Assembly: GCA_964016105.1 (NCBI GenBank)
Contig: CAXHEX010000011.1
Coordinates: 130,043 to 194,042 of the forward strand
Source of the DNA: Ketobacter sp964016105
GTDB taxonomy: Bacteria > Pseudomonadota > Gammaproteobacteria > Pseudomonadales > Ketobacteraceae
Length of the DNA: 64,000 nt
Direction: 5' to 3'
The notes beneath the pieces are model-generated. The model was not told the origin of the DNA, made no database searches, and saw only the letters and a program-made list of their open reading frames with translations. Each line of letters begins with the position of its first letter. Position 1 is the first letter of the stretch. Positions 51,433 to 60,329 of the stretch are shown here, one piece after another. Made by a program: the position numbers and the translations under genes.

Positions 51433-54260
51433 TCAAACCTAACATCCTCTCTTCTCCCACCTGTCTTATTTTGTTGTTCTGCTGGCTCTATCTGGTGAAC
51501 GCCTCCGCATGGGCATTGTCCCCATGTCAGGAATTAGATCTCAAACTGGCCTCCTCCTCGGAAAAGCTGGAACAGCTTAAAAACCAGCTGGACCACTTAA
51601 ACCAACTCAAAAGTGGCCAATTGAAACCCCAGTTTAATCTGCAGCAAATGATCACCACCAACTTGATCAACCCCAAACAGGTGAAGGCTGCTATCAATGC
51701 CTTGGACAAGAAGATTACGGCCTTCTCTGAAATGGAAAGTGGTTGGGCAGACTGCGCCAACAGCAAGCGATACCAGCAACAGCTATCAGAGATTAAATCC
51801 ATTCAAGAAGCCTTGCGAACAGAAAAACTAAAACTTTTGCGCCAACCCCGCAAAGCCCGAGTGGCACTGGTCAGAGAAAGCAACCAATGGCAACGATTAT
51901 ACCAACTGCAGTTGAACCTTGAACAATGGCAGGCAGAACAAGAGCCAAACCCCGCTGCAACTCAATTAAAAGACGAGATTTTACAGTGGATAGAACAGTG
52001 GCGTGCGTCGGCTCAGTTGTGGCTATCCCACATTTTGTTCACCAATACCCCATCAAGAAATGAGGTTACCTGGCTCAACGCCGTTGCCATTCCAACACCG
52101 GACTCTGTTATCCAGTGGCAAGACCCGGACCTATCGAACATTGATAACTTTACTCAATTACAACGTAGTTGGCGCAGAGAATTGATATCGGCGTCAAATA
52201 TTTTATCTCGGGCAACACAGCGTTGGCATAACCAAGAGGTATGGCAACAGGGATGGCTGGCATTTTTCCGAGCCATAAGCAAACCATCCACGTTTTGGCC
52301 ACAGCTATTGCAAGAAATGGAAAGCGCGCCCTTCACCCTGGTTAATTTTGTCACAAGCCCACTGGTTCAAGACTACCGCTCGGCGGTAACAGAAAACCGA
52401 AAGGGTGAATTAATCTCCAGTTGGTTTCTACAGGGTTTGGCTTTGGCTGCTCTGCTTTCCACCCTGCTCAACCTGGCGGCCAAAGCGCCATCCAGCATTG
52501 CCCGATTACAACAGAAGCTCTACCAATGGGTGGACCATCGAATTTTGATGCAAATAAGCAGTGCGCTACTCTGGTTCATCAAGCCCAACGCGCCCTGGAT
52601 TTTAGTGTTAGTAAGCACGCAGCTGATTGTCTTAGCGCTACCACAGGGCTGGCTCATAGTTAAAGCGCTGGCCCCCCTTGGTGTGTTATACAGCGCGTAC
52701 CGTGCTTTGCGGGTCATATTGGAATGGGCTCTTTCCCGCAGCTTTACTCGGTCAGGACAATTTGTCTCCAGCCAAACGGCACAAACTCAAACCAAAGATG
52801 TTCACCTGGTGGCGTGGATTCTTATGGCCTACGGTTTGTTTTGGGCTCTGGGCTGGGGCACTGGAGGCGGCTACACGCTCTACCTGATCACCATAATTGT
52901 ATTGGTGGCTAGTTGGTTTACCATCCTTTGGCTTTTGTTGCGCTACCGAGATTCCTCTGCACGCTTCCTGTTGTATTGCGTGGGCAAGAGTAACATCGAC
53001 CAACAACAGCGACAGGCGGTACAAAAATGGTGGCTAACCTTATTTTGGCCGGGCCTGTATGCTCTGGGCCACCTCAGTGATCTGGTGGTTCACTTCCACC
53101 AGAAGCTGTTAACCCTGGATGGTTACCGCAGCCTTTCCGTAAAACTGTTGCGCATGAGAATCGCCGCCGAATCAAGGGAAGATGAGAAATCAGCAGAACA
53201 GGACACACCACCAGATGAAAACTACAGTGACTGGATGCTGCGGAATTCCAACGAAGCCACCATTGAGTTCGATCGCCAAGATATTATCTTCAACTCATTA
53301 ACTCAATGGAAAAAAGACCAAAGCAGTGACAACATCCTTCTCATTACGGGTGATCAGGGTAGCGGCAAAACCACCTTAATTGAGTTAATACGCTCTCGCT
53401 GGCAGGACACCGAAGTCACCACACTGGAAGTGCCTGCAAAAACCACTACACCTGCCGCTGTGCACAAGCTCATTGCTCAACATTTTGGCAATACTGCTGA
53501 AGAATCCGTGGGTGCCTTGGTGGCACAGGAAGATCAGTTGCAGCCACAGGTGGTGATTGTGGAAAATGCCCACAACTTGTTTTTGTCGGAAGTGGGTCAC
53601 CTGGACGGTTTCAGAAGCTTTAATCAATACTTGAACGCGCGCCTGACAAAAGTGTTTTGGGTGGTGGTGATGTACTCGGCGAGCTGGAACTTCCTTAGCC
53701 GAGTATACGAGCGGGAGTTGCACTTCAGCAATATCTACCAATTGTCACGCTGGTCTCCCGCCAACATTCGCAAACTGATTCTCAGCCGCCATCAAGGAAG
53801 CCGGCGCCGCATCCGCTATGACGAACTGCTGTTATCCGCATCTGCAGGCAATGAATCCAGTAGTGTTCGAGCCGCGGACTCCAGGGTGTTCAATATTTTA
53901 TGGGAGCAATGCGGAGGCAACCCCCTGGTGGCACTGCACCTTTGGGTAGCCGCCTGCCGCAGTAAAGGCTGGATAGTAGAAATAGCGGTTCCAGAGAAAC
54001 CCTCTTCCACACCGCTCAAAACCCTGAAAGACGATCCCTGCTTTATCTTCGCTGCTATTATTATTCACGAAAGCTTAAACAGCGATGAAATTGGTAAAGT
54101 AACCCATTATCCGGAAACCATTGTCCGCCACGCATTAAAGCTGGGCATGAAAATGGGGTTACTACAGCGTGACGAACAGAGACGGTATCGCATTCATCCC
54201 CTCTGGCAGGGCACGCTTAGCAGCTTTCTTTACAGCAAAAATATGATTCTTAACCAATAG
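51429..54260 (+). CDS. Membrane-bound P-loop ATPase with periplasmic coiled coil, paired with an MscS channel
   Basis: 943 aa from GTG 51429. A signal peptide (about 1-28) leads a periplasmic helical/coiled-coil region (about 30-320, Gln/Leu-rich as in MscK-type channels). About six membrane helices follow between 333 and 560. The cytoplasmic part has a P-loop GDQGSGKTT (641-649) and a Walker B-like strand VVIVENAH (708-715) in which the usual DE is EN. A helical STAND/AAA-type lid with the sensor-like GGNPLVALHLW and a C-terminal winged-helix-like stretch (RHALKLGMKMGLLQRDEQRRYRIHPLW) complete it. An MscS-family channel gene begins 15 bases downstream. It looks like a channel-regulatory ATPase; I know no named family. 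Confidence 0.8.
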   Translation: MIKPNILSSPTCLILLFCWLYLVNASAWALSPCQELDLKLASSSEKLEQLKNQLDHLNQLKSGQLKPQFNLQQMITTNLINPKQVKAAINALDKKITAFSEMESGWADCANSKRYQQQLSEIKSIQEALRTEKLKLLRQPRKARVALVRESNQWQRLYQLQLNLEQWQAEQEPNPAATQLKDEILQWIEQWRASAQLWLSHILFTNTPSRNEVTWLNAVAIPTPDSVIQWQDPDLSNIDNFTQLQRSWRRELISASNILSRATQRWHNQEVWQQGWLAFFRAISKPSTFWPQLLQEMESAPFTLVNFVTSPLVQDYRSAVTENRKGELISSWFLQGLALAALLSTLLNLAAKAPSSIARLQQKLYQWVDHRILMQISSALLWFIKPNAPWILVLVSTQLIVLALPQGWLIVKALAPLGVLYSAYRALRVILEWALSRSFTRSGQFVSSQTAQTQTKDVHLVAWILMAYGLFWALGWGTGGGYTLYLITIIVLVASWFTILWLLLRYRDSSARFLLYCVGKSNIDQQQRQAVQKWWLTLFWPGLYALGHLSDLVVHFHQKLLTLDGYRSLSVKLLRMRIAAESREDEKSAEQDTPPDENYSDWMLRNSNEATIEFDRQDIIFNSLTQWKKDQSSDNILLITGDQGSGKTTLIELIRSRWQDTEVTTLEVPAKTTTPAAVHKLIAQHFGNTAEESVGALVAQEDQLQPQVVIVENAHNLFLSEVGHLDGFRSFNQYLNARLTKVFWVVVMYSASWNFLSRVYERELHFSNIYQLSRWSPANIRKLILSRHQGSRRRIRYDELLLSASAGNESSSVRAADSRVFNILWEQCGGNPLVALHLWVAACRSKGWIVEIAVPEKPSSTPLKTLKDDPCFIFAAIIIHESLNSDEIGKVTHYPETIVRHALKLGMKMGLLQRDEQRRYRIHPLWQGTLSSFLYSKNMILNQ

Positions 54261-54275
54261 TTCGGAGCAAAAACA

Positions 54276-55106
54276 TTGGATCAGGAAACGCTAGACAGTC
54301 TTGGCGATATAAGCGAGCTACTGGATTTTGGCAAAGTGTTCATGCTGCTTGCTGCCGCCACCTTTTTATGGCTAAGCAATAACTTTTTACGTGGGCTCAG
54401 CCAGCGCTTGATGGAAAAGATTCCGTCACGTCGTTTCATAATATTGCAAGCCTCAACCTTGATAACATTCATTTGGTATTTTGGTGGGGTTTACTGGATG
54501 ATCGTCGGCATTCTGCAACCGCCAGAAAAACTGATGCTGGCATTGGCCGGTAGTGCCGCAGTGGCCACAGGTTTTGCTTTAAAAGATGTGGCTGCCTCGC
54601 TTATCGCCGGCTTGATGCTTTTATTTGATCGGCCATTTCAAGTGGGAGACCGAGTGAGCTTTGGTGACACCTATGGTGAGATTGTCAGCATCGGCCTGCG
54701 CTCGGTAAAGCTTTCAACCCTGGACGACAACCTGGTGACCATTCCGAATAGCCGCTTTATTACCGAAGTGGTGTCCACCGGAAATGCAGGCGCCCTGGAC
54801 ATGATGGTGGTGTGTGATTTTCATGTGGCGTTGAATGCTGATCTGGATCTTGCCCAACAATTGATACATGACACCATTGTGACAAGCCGATTCGTCTACC
54901 TGAAAAAGCCTCTTGCTTTTGCCATCAATGAAGTGGTGGTGGGCCAGCGCTTGGCCATTCAGATACGGGCCAAGGCCTATGTTATGGATGTGCGCTACGA
55001 AAAAGCGTTTCAATCGGATATCGTGGTTCGTGTGGCTAAACTGTTTCAACAAGAAGGCATCCTGCGCCCCCCTCTATTCAGTTCACATCAAGAAATGGTG
55101 GGCTAA
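54276..55106 (+). CDS. MscS-family mechanosensitive channel
   Basis: 276 aa from TTG 54276 with CGGAG upstream, 15 bases after the ATPase gene. Two N-terminal helices (about 20-38, 56-80) precede the pore helix (about 86-117, LALAGSAAVATGFALKDVAASLIAGLMLLF). The MscS beta-domain hallmarks DRPFQVGDRV (118-127) and VTIPNS (154-159) follow, then a C-terminal alpha/beta cage. The pore helix has the Gly/Ala packing of MscS but is followed by fewer N-terminal helices than E. coli MscS has (three in total including TM3, as here). It lacks the large periplasmic domain of MscK, which its ATPase partner seems to supply. Confidence 0.93.
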   Translation: MDQETLDSLGDISELLDFGKVFMLLAAATFLWLSNNFLRGLSQRLMEKIPSRRFIILQASTLITFIWYFGGVYWMIVGILQPPEKLMLALAGSAAVATGFALKDVAASLIAGLMLLFDRPFQVGDRVSFGDTYGEIVSIGLRSVKLSTLDDNLVTIPNSRFITEVVSTGNAGALDMMVVCDFHVALNADLDLAQQLIHDTIVTSRFVYLKKPLAFAINEVVVGQRLAIQIRAKAYVMDVRYEKAFQSDIVVRVAKLFQQEGILRPPLFSSHQEMVG

Positions 55107-55216
55107 GGTAGGAGGCAGCTAGACTAAGGGCTAGCTAGGCGGCGTGCACCGTTTCAGGTATACTCCGCCCACCAAGAATTCATTCATTTTCATTCACAAT
55201 TAGGAAAGGTTTAACC

Positions 55217-55744
55217 ATGGGCTTTAATTCAGTGCCAGCTGGCAAAGACATCCCAAATGACATCTACGTGGCCATTGAGATTCCTGCAAACAGCGACCCT
55301 ATCAAATACGAAATTGACAAAGACAGCGATTGCGTTTTCGTTGACCGGTTTATGGCCACGCCAATGTTCTACCCTGCCAACTATGGCTATGTACCCAACT
55401 CCCTGGGGGAAGATGGCGATCCACTGGACGTGCTTGTGGTTACCCCCTACCCGGTCGTGCCTGGTTCTGTGATCCGTGCCCGCCCCGTGGGTGTGCTGAA
55501 CATGTCAGACGAAGCCGGTTCTGACGCCAAGATTCTTGCCGTTCCCCACGATAAGCTCACCGTTCTTTACAAAGACGTGAAAGAATATTCTGATTTGCCT
55601 GAATTGCTGATCAAGCAGATCGAACACTTCTTTGAAAACTACAAAGATCTGGAAGCCGGTAAGTGGGTTAAAGTAGACGGTTGGGCTGGCTCAGAAGACG
55701 CCAAAGCCGCGATCCAAAAGGCTGTCGACGCCGCTGCCAAGTAA
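55217..55744 (+). CDS. ppa: Inorganic pyrophosphatase, family I
   Basis: 175 aa, the normal length of hexameric bacterial enzymes. It hydrolyses pyrophosphate to drive biosynthesis. DIYVAIEIPANSDPIKYEIDKDSD, DRFMATPMFYPANYGYVPNSLGEDGDPLDVLV (metal-binding DGDPLD) and ALPHDKLTVLYKDVKEYSDLP-type ILAVPHDKL motifs are all present, as is IEHFFENYKDLEAGKWVKVDGW. AGGAAAGG lies before the ATG. It is monocistronic with a strong terminator. Confidence 0.97.
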   Translation: MGFNSVPAGKDIPNDIYVAIEIPANSDPIKYEIDKDSDCVFVDRFMATPMFYPANYGYVPNSLGEDGDPLDVLVVTPYPVVPGSVIRARPVGVLNMSDEAGSDAKILAVPHDKLTVLYKDVKEYSDLPELLIKQIEHFFENYKDLEAGKWVKVDGWAGSEDAKAAIQKAVDAAAK

Positions 55745-55833
55745 GTTTTGCGCCTGGACCCTTGCGTTAGCCACAGTTAAGTACGAGTCAAATAAGACCA
55801 ACATTCTGTGGAACGCAATGGGGGACGCCGATC

Positions 55834-55860
55834 AAAGGGCCGCTCTTGCGGCCCTTTTTA
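55834..55860 (+). terminator. Intrinsic terminator after ppa
   Basis: AAAGGGCCGC (55834-55843) pairs with GCGGCCCTTT (55848-55857) around TCTT, and the 3' arm runs into TTTTTA. Confidence 0.9.
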
Positions 55861-55897
55861 TATTCAACCTTCTTATATTCAACCTTCTTATATTCAA
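55858..55897. repeat. 15-bp tandem repeat
   Basis: TTATATTCAACCTTC is present twice in full (55858, 55873) and once in part (55888). The remaining gap 55898-56220 shows no gene; the promoter of the lipoprotein at 56221 should lie in it. Confidence 0.85.
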
Positions 55898-56220
55898 ATA
55901 GTTAACTCCATTCAGCATGCCCAGTTCGCTTCCCACCTGCCGTAACACTTGTTAACACACGCACCGGATGAAAAACTTAACTGCCAAATAGATTAATCAG
56001 TAAATACAGTAAGTTAACCCAAAAAAACCATACCTTTTCAACTGCTTGCATGGTTGCAATGTAACTCCCGCAGTGACAAATCTTAACTTTTACTGGCCCC
56101 CAGGATTCGGTAGCATTGGAGCTGGACGCTCATTTTTTGTCCAAGTGAATTTGCCACCATGCAGTACCACAAGAGCAAAAGCACATTGACCACTTTTTCT
56201 ATATAAATTGAGGCGCAATC

Positions 56221-58566
56221 GTGACAACAACACTAAAAAAAGTTCTCTTATGTATCACTGTTCTGGGGCTGGCAGCCTGTAAACAAGCCAGCATCGTTGC
56301 CCCCACCAACAATTATGTTTCCACCGACATTCCCAGTAGTTTTGAAATCAGTTTTTCCGGTGGCATTCCCACTGATCTGGAAATCCAACTGAACACCGCC
56401 GATGTCACCGAGTATTTCACTGTCACCGAAACCGGAGCAGTCGCCAGCGGTGCCAGCCTGTCGGATCATATTTTTTCCGGACGTAATATTTTTAGGCTGA
56501 AAGCCAACAGCCTGGTGAGTCAGAGAGCGTTCTTCTACGATCGCCAGGGCCCCATGGTGCACATTCTCGATGTGGACCGACAGGCCATGACGGTCACGGG
56601 CTACGTCACCGATCCCGGTGGCATATCCAGCCTCACCCTGGATGGGGTAGCCGTGCCCCTTTCCGCCAACAATGGCTTCACGGTGCCGTTCCAAGATCGC
56701 GACATCAACACCTTTGTGGCGGTGGACAACTTCCAGCAACAAGAATCCATACAGTTTGCTCGCAATGATAACGAATTCCTGGGTATTTCAGCCCGCTTGA
56801 ACCAAGGTGGCCTGGACTTTCTGCTGACGGTATTGAGAGAAGAGCTGCTGAAAATGGATTTTGAATCCATCATCAGCAATATGGACAGTTTTGATATTAT
56901 CGGCATCAGCCCCCTGGGTATTGACCTCTTCACCCTTAAGCTCACTGTGCGTGAATTCTCCTTCGACGACATCGACATCAACCTGGATATTCAGGATGAC
57001 GAATACATCGATACTTACCTCAACATCAAGAATCTGGTGGTGAGCTTTGGTCTAAACGGAAAAATAGGCCTGCTGCCTTGGGGCACAGGCCTGTCTATGC
57101 AGTTGGACGACCTGAATCTGGATACAGATCTGCTGTTGGATATCATCGATGCGGATTTGGATGTGGCTTTATCGGGAACCAACATCGATCATACCCAGCC
57201 TAACCTGGACTTTGATCTTGTGCCCAGTTTCCTGGACCAAATCACCAGCTCCATCGTCGGCGTACTGGTTCCTTTGTTTGAAAATCTGTTCATTCAAATG
57301 CTGGAAACTGTGATCCTGCCCATCGTTTCTGACTTTATCAAAGACATTCCTATCACCCTTCAGTTAATCACCCTGGACGACGGTGAAGAGTTAATGATTA
57401 AAGCCCTGCCCAGCTTCCTGGACACCAAGGAAAATGGCATCAGCGTAGATTTGGGCACTCGAATCTGGGCTCCATCTCCACCGGCCAATATCCCCGGTGC
57501 ACTGGGCTCTCTCTATCAGGAAGGCGATACACCCACCATGGGACCACAAACTCCCAGTGGAGACGATTTCGACTTTGGCGCGTCTATTTCTTCCAATGTG
57601 GTGAACCAGGCTTTACTGGCAGCCCATGAAGCCGGAGTCACCACCATGGAAATCAGCCCAGGCTTTTACACCCACGCTACCCCTGCCGGTATTGCCGTGT
57701 ACTCCAATCCGCTGTATACGCAAATTGGCTCGTCCGATCAGATTGGCATGCGCATCACACCCACGGCACCACCTTACGTGAAATTCATGCCAGCCCGGGA
57801 AGACGGCGCTGCCGGTATGTTTGGTTGGTACGATGTGAGCTTTGCTTTCGACCTGTACAAACCGGAATGGGGCGAGTATCGCACTTTGTTTGGCGCAACC
57901 TTCAACTTGGAAGTTCCGTTTGAAGTGAACGCCACTGAAGATGGGTTCCTCAGTATTGGTATCGAAAAGCTACCTACCATCCAAGTCACAGCCACCGATA
58001 GCAAGGGCCTCATTTTACTACCGCCCAGCTTTATCAACGCCACTCTGGATTACTTCATGCCAGCGGCACTGCCCCGCCTGGCACAGGAACTAAAAGCCGT
58101 ACCTCTGCCACGCATATACAATCACACCTTGTATATGGAAGAGTTCTGGGTTGCTGGCTCTGGCCAGTCCAGCTTGTCCCTAGCGGGTTCGCTGATACCC
58201 ATAAGCGTAACTGAAGCGGCGGCCAGGCCAACAACCAGCATTGAGAATGTGAATAGCGTCAATACCACCGTGACACAGGAATCCGTCAGCCCAGATGGGC
58301 TGGTGTTCAGTGAAGCGGTTTCCGTGGAAAATGCAGAAGTCACTATCGATATTGATGGTCTTAACCCCAACCCTGACCTGGGGCTTCTGGAATACCGTTA
58401 TCGCTTAGACAATGGTGGCTGGTCCGTTTGGAAACGGCGTAAGAGTATTCATTTGGAACGTCTGCTTGCTGGCCGCCACCAAGTGGAAATTTGCTCTCGA
58501 ACCGTGCTTCTGAAACGAGAAGTGTCCTGCCCAGTGGTGGAGTTTGAAACCACCGCTGAAAGATAA
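56221..58566 (+). CDS. Large lipoprotein, possibly of the TULIP (BPI-like) lipid-binding fold
   Basis: 781 aa from GTG 56221, with GAGGCG upstream. The signal peptide ends in the lipobox LAAC. An N-terminal strand-rich part (about 30-175) resembles an Ig/cadherin-like domain (DRQGPMVHILDVDRQAMTVTGYVTDPGGISSLTLDG). The long central part (about 185-680) has alternating hydrophobic/Asp strands (LDDLNLDTDLLLDIIDADLDVALSG) and two amphipathic helices, ISSNVVNQALLAAHEAG and LLPPSFINATLDYFMPAAL, a layout like BPI/SMP-type tubular lipid-binding proteins. The last 80 residues form a small Fn3/Ig-like domain. The TULIP proposal is inference. A near-miss A-rich motif (ACAACAACAC) follows the start codon. 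Confidence 0.7.
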   Translation: MTTTLKKVLLCITVLGLAACKQASIVAPTNNYVSTDIPSSFEISFSGGIPTDLEIQLNTADVTEYFTVTETGAVASGASLSDHIFSGRNIFRLKANSLVSQRAFFYDRQGPMVHILDVDRQAMTVTGYVTDPGGISSLTLDGVAVPLSANNGFTVPFQDRDINTFVAVDNFQQQESIQFARNDNEFLGISARLNQGGLDFLLTVLREELLKMDFESIISNMDSFDIIGISPLGIDLFTLKLTVREFSFDDIDINLDIQDDEYIDTYLNIKNLVVSFGLNGKIGLLPWGTGLSMQLDDLNLDTDLLLDIIDADLDVALSGTNIDHTQPNLDFDLVPSFLDQITSSIVGVLVPLFENLFIQMLETVILPIVSDFIKDIPITLQLITLDDGEELMIKALPSFLDTKENGISVDLGTRIWAPSPPANIPGALGSLYQEGDTPTMGPQTPSGDDFDFGASISSNVVNQALLAAHEAGVTTMEISPGFYTHATPAGIAVYSNPLYTQIGSSDQIGMRITPTAPPYVKFMPAREDGAAGMFGWYDVSFAFDLYKPEWGEYRTLFGATFNLEVPFEVNATEDGFLSIGIEKLPTIQVTATDSKGLILLPPSFINATLDYFMPAALPRLAQELKAVPLPRIYNHTLYMEEFWVAGSGQSSLSLAGSLIPISVTEAAARPTTSIENVNSVNTTVTQESVSPDGLVFSEAVSVENAEVTIDIDGLNPNPDLGLLEYRYRLDNGGWSVWKRRKSIHLERLLAGRHQVEICSRTVLLKREVSCPVVEFETTAER

Positions 58567-58582
58567 AGCGGGCTATCCGACA

Positions 58583-58617
58583 AAAGCCAGCCACCGCCAA
58601 GGTAGCTGGCTTTTTTT
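58583..58617 (+). terminator. Intrinsic terminator after the 56221 gene
   Basis: AAAGCCAGC (58583-58591) pairs with GCTGGCTTT (58605-58613), with an inner CACC/GGT(A) contact, followed by further T residues to 58617. Confidence 0.85.
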
Positions 58618-58738
58618 ATGGCCGATGCTTTTGCTGCAGAAGCGCTAGAAGTCTTGTGGTACAGGCTGATACTCTGGGATTTGAGCTGACAGAACACTGG
58701 GTTAAACTGAAGCAAGCTAAAGAATAAGGACAGGGTGC

Positions 58739-59581
58739 GTGAGCCGAAAATTTTATGTCATGGCAATTACATTGGTTCCTGTGGTTGTGCTTATGACTTT
58801 CACATTTTTTCTGGTCTCAAAGCAGCCAACACAAGCCGCAAACTGGAAAACCCAGTACCATGTGTTACCTACTGTACAGCTATCCGGCGATACCATAACC
58901 ATTACCAATTTTCGCGACTTCCGTTACTCAAGCGATGGCAATATTGCTGAAGCTCGCTATCGTACTGCCCAGTTCCAGCTGTCACAGTTGCAAGGCGTTT
59001 GGTTGGGCATTTCCCATTTTGGATCCTGGGGCCTTGCCCATGCCTTGGTCAGTTTTCAGTTTGGCCAAAATCAGTATTTAACCGTGTCCATCGAGGCCCG
59101 TTTAACGGAGCAACAAATATCCTACGCTCCCATTACCGGCTTGTTTCGCAATTACACCAAATTTATGGCGCTGGGTTCAGAACAGGATATTATTGGGCTG
59201 CGCTCCCATATAAGAAAAGAGGAAGTTTATCTGTATCCGCTGCAGGGATCAGAGCTTCAAGCAAAGACCTTACTGCTAAGCTATTTACGGCAAGCTCAAT
59301 CGCTCAACACCAAACCCGAGTTTTATAACACCCTGTTTGATAACTGCTTAACTGGTTTGTTAGCGGAATCAAAACAATACCGCGGTTGGTGGCGTTGGTT
59401 TGACTACCGCATATTATTACCGGGTTATGCCGACCAGTTGTTGTTACAAGACGGTGTGATTTTAGATCGCGGTGGCGTAGCCACAACTCGAACCCTTGCA
59501 AAGATAAACAACACCAACTCGGAAATTGAATCAAAGGATTTTTCCCGCGCCATTCGCCCTGCCCCGATTAGGAATCCATAA
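58739..59581 (+). CDS. DUF4105 (Lnb N-terminal periplasmic-type) protein
   Basis: 280 aa from GTG 58739. A signal anchor (about 7-27) exports it. The DUF4105 pattern is clear: ITITNFRDFRYSSDGNIAEARY, VWLGISHFGSWGLAHALVSFQF, YLTVSIEARLTEQQISYAP, GSEQDIIGLRSHIRKEEVYLYPL and PEFYNTLFDNCLTGL. The Cys/His arrangement (AHALVSF, FDNCLT) suggests a papain-like or NlpC/P60-type protease fold, as proposed for the family. It is separated from the Nudix gene by 10 bases, so they form an operon. Confidence 0.88.
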   Translation: MSRKFYVMAITLVPVVVLMTFTFFLVSKQPTQAANWKTQYHVLPTVQLSGDTITITNFRDFRYSSDGNIAEARYRTAQFQLSQLQGVWLGISHFGSWGLAHALVSFQFGQNQYLTVSIEARLTEQQISYAPITGLFRNYTKFMALGSEQDIIGLRSHIRKEEVYLYPLQGSELQAKTLLLSYLRQAQSLNTKPEFYNTLFDNCLTGLLAESKQYRGWWRWFDYRILLPGYADQLLLQDGVILDRGGVATTRTLAKINNTNSEIESKDFSRAIRPAPIRNP

Positions 59582-59591
59582 GGAGCCAACC

Positions 59592-60257
59592 ATGTCTGAC
59601 CCTATACCTTCCGCCACGGTAATACTTCTAAGAGACACGCCCAGTGGCATGAAAGTACTCCTACTCAAACGCAATTCAAAAATCGCTTATGGCGGAAGCT
59701 GGGTTTTCCCCGGCGGACGAATTGACCCAGAAGAATTTGTAGCCAGCAACAATGACCCATTTGAAGCAGCTCGGTTAGCTGCTGTGAGAGAGACCGAAGA
59801 GGAAACCGGAATCAAAATCAGCCTTGATTCATTGGTGTTTTTTTCCCACTGGACCACTCCCATAGTCAAACCCAAACGGTTCAGCACCTGGTTTTTCCTG
59901 GTACCAATCAAAAACAAAAATGTAAAAGTGGATGGAGGAGAAATTCATGAGTTTCAGTGGCACACACCGTTAAATGCGCTTGAGCAACAAATTCAGACAA
60001 CCATTGAGCTTCCTCCCCCCACTTTCGTCACGCTTACGAAACTGAGTAGATTTGAACAAAGCAGAGAAGCCCTGGACTACTTTTCAAAGCAGCCACCTAC
60101 CCATATTCAACCCCATTTTTTTCAAACCGAAGATGGTGCTGTGTATCTGTACAACGGCGATGCTGGCTACGAGAGCAAGGATCCTTTAGCCCAAGGGCCG
60201 AGACACCGGTTGCTGCAACCGAAGGGAGGACGTTGGCAGTACGTAACGGAGATTTAA
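59592..60257 (+). CDS. Nudix hydrolase
   Basis: 221 aa from ATG 59592 with AGGAG upstream; the frame extending into the DUF4105 gene is not used. The Nudix box starts GGRIDPEE (41-48) and ends AAVRETEEETGI (63-74), with an insertion between the two halves. This split box is typical of the NUDT7/NUDT19 CoA-pyrophosphatase-like group. GSWVFPGG precedes the box. It should hydrolyse a nucleoside diphosphate derivative, possibly an acyl-CoA or CoA; the exact substrate is unknown. Confidence 0.9.
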   Translation: MSDPIPSATVILLRDTPSGMKVLLLKRNSKIAYGGSWVFPGGRIDPEEFVASNNDPFEAARLAAVRETEEETGIKISLDSLVFFSHWTTPIVKPKRFSTWFFLVPIKNKNVKVDGGEIHEFQWHTPLNALEQQIQTTIELPPPTFVTLTKLSRFEQSREALDYFSKQPPTHIQPHFFQTEDGAVYLYNGDAGYESKDPLAQGPRHRLLQPKGGRWQYVTEI

Positions 60258-60260
60258 ACG

Positions 60261-60288
60261 AATTAGGGCGACCTAAGCCGCCCTAATT
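60261..60288. terminator. Bidirectional hairpin between convergent genes
   Basis: AATTAGGGCG (60261-60270) and CGCCCTAATT (60279-60288) form a perfect 10-bp stem with an 8-base loop, placed between the Nudix gene and the repeat protein. No long T-tract follows on either strand. Confidence 0.55.
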
Positions 60289-60329
60289 GATACCGTAAAT
60301 ACAGTTGAAGCTTTAATATAATTTGAACC

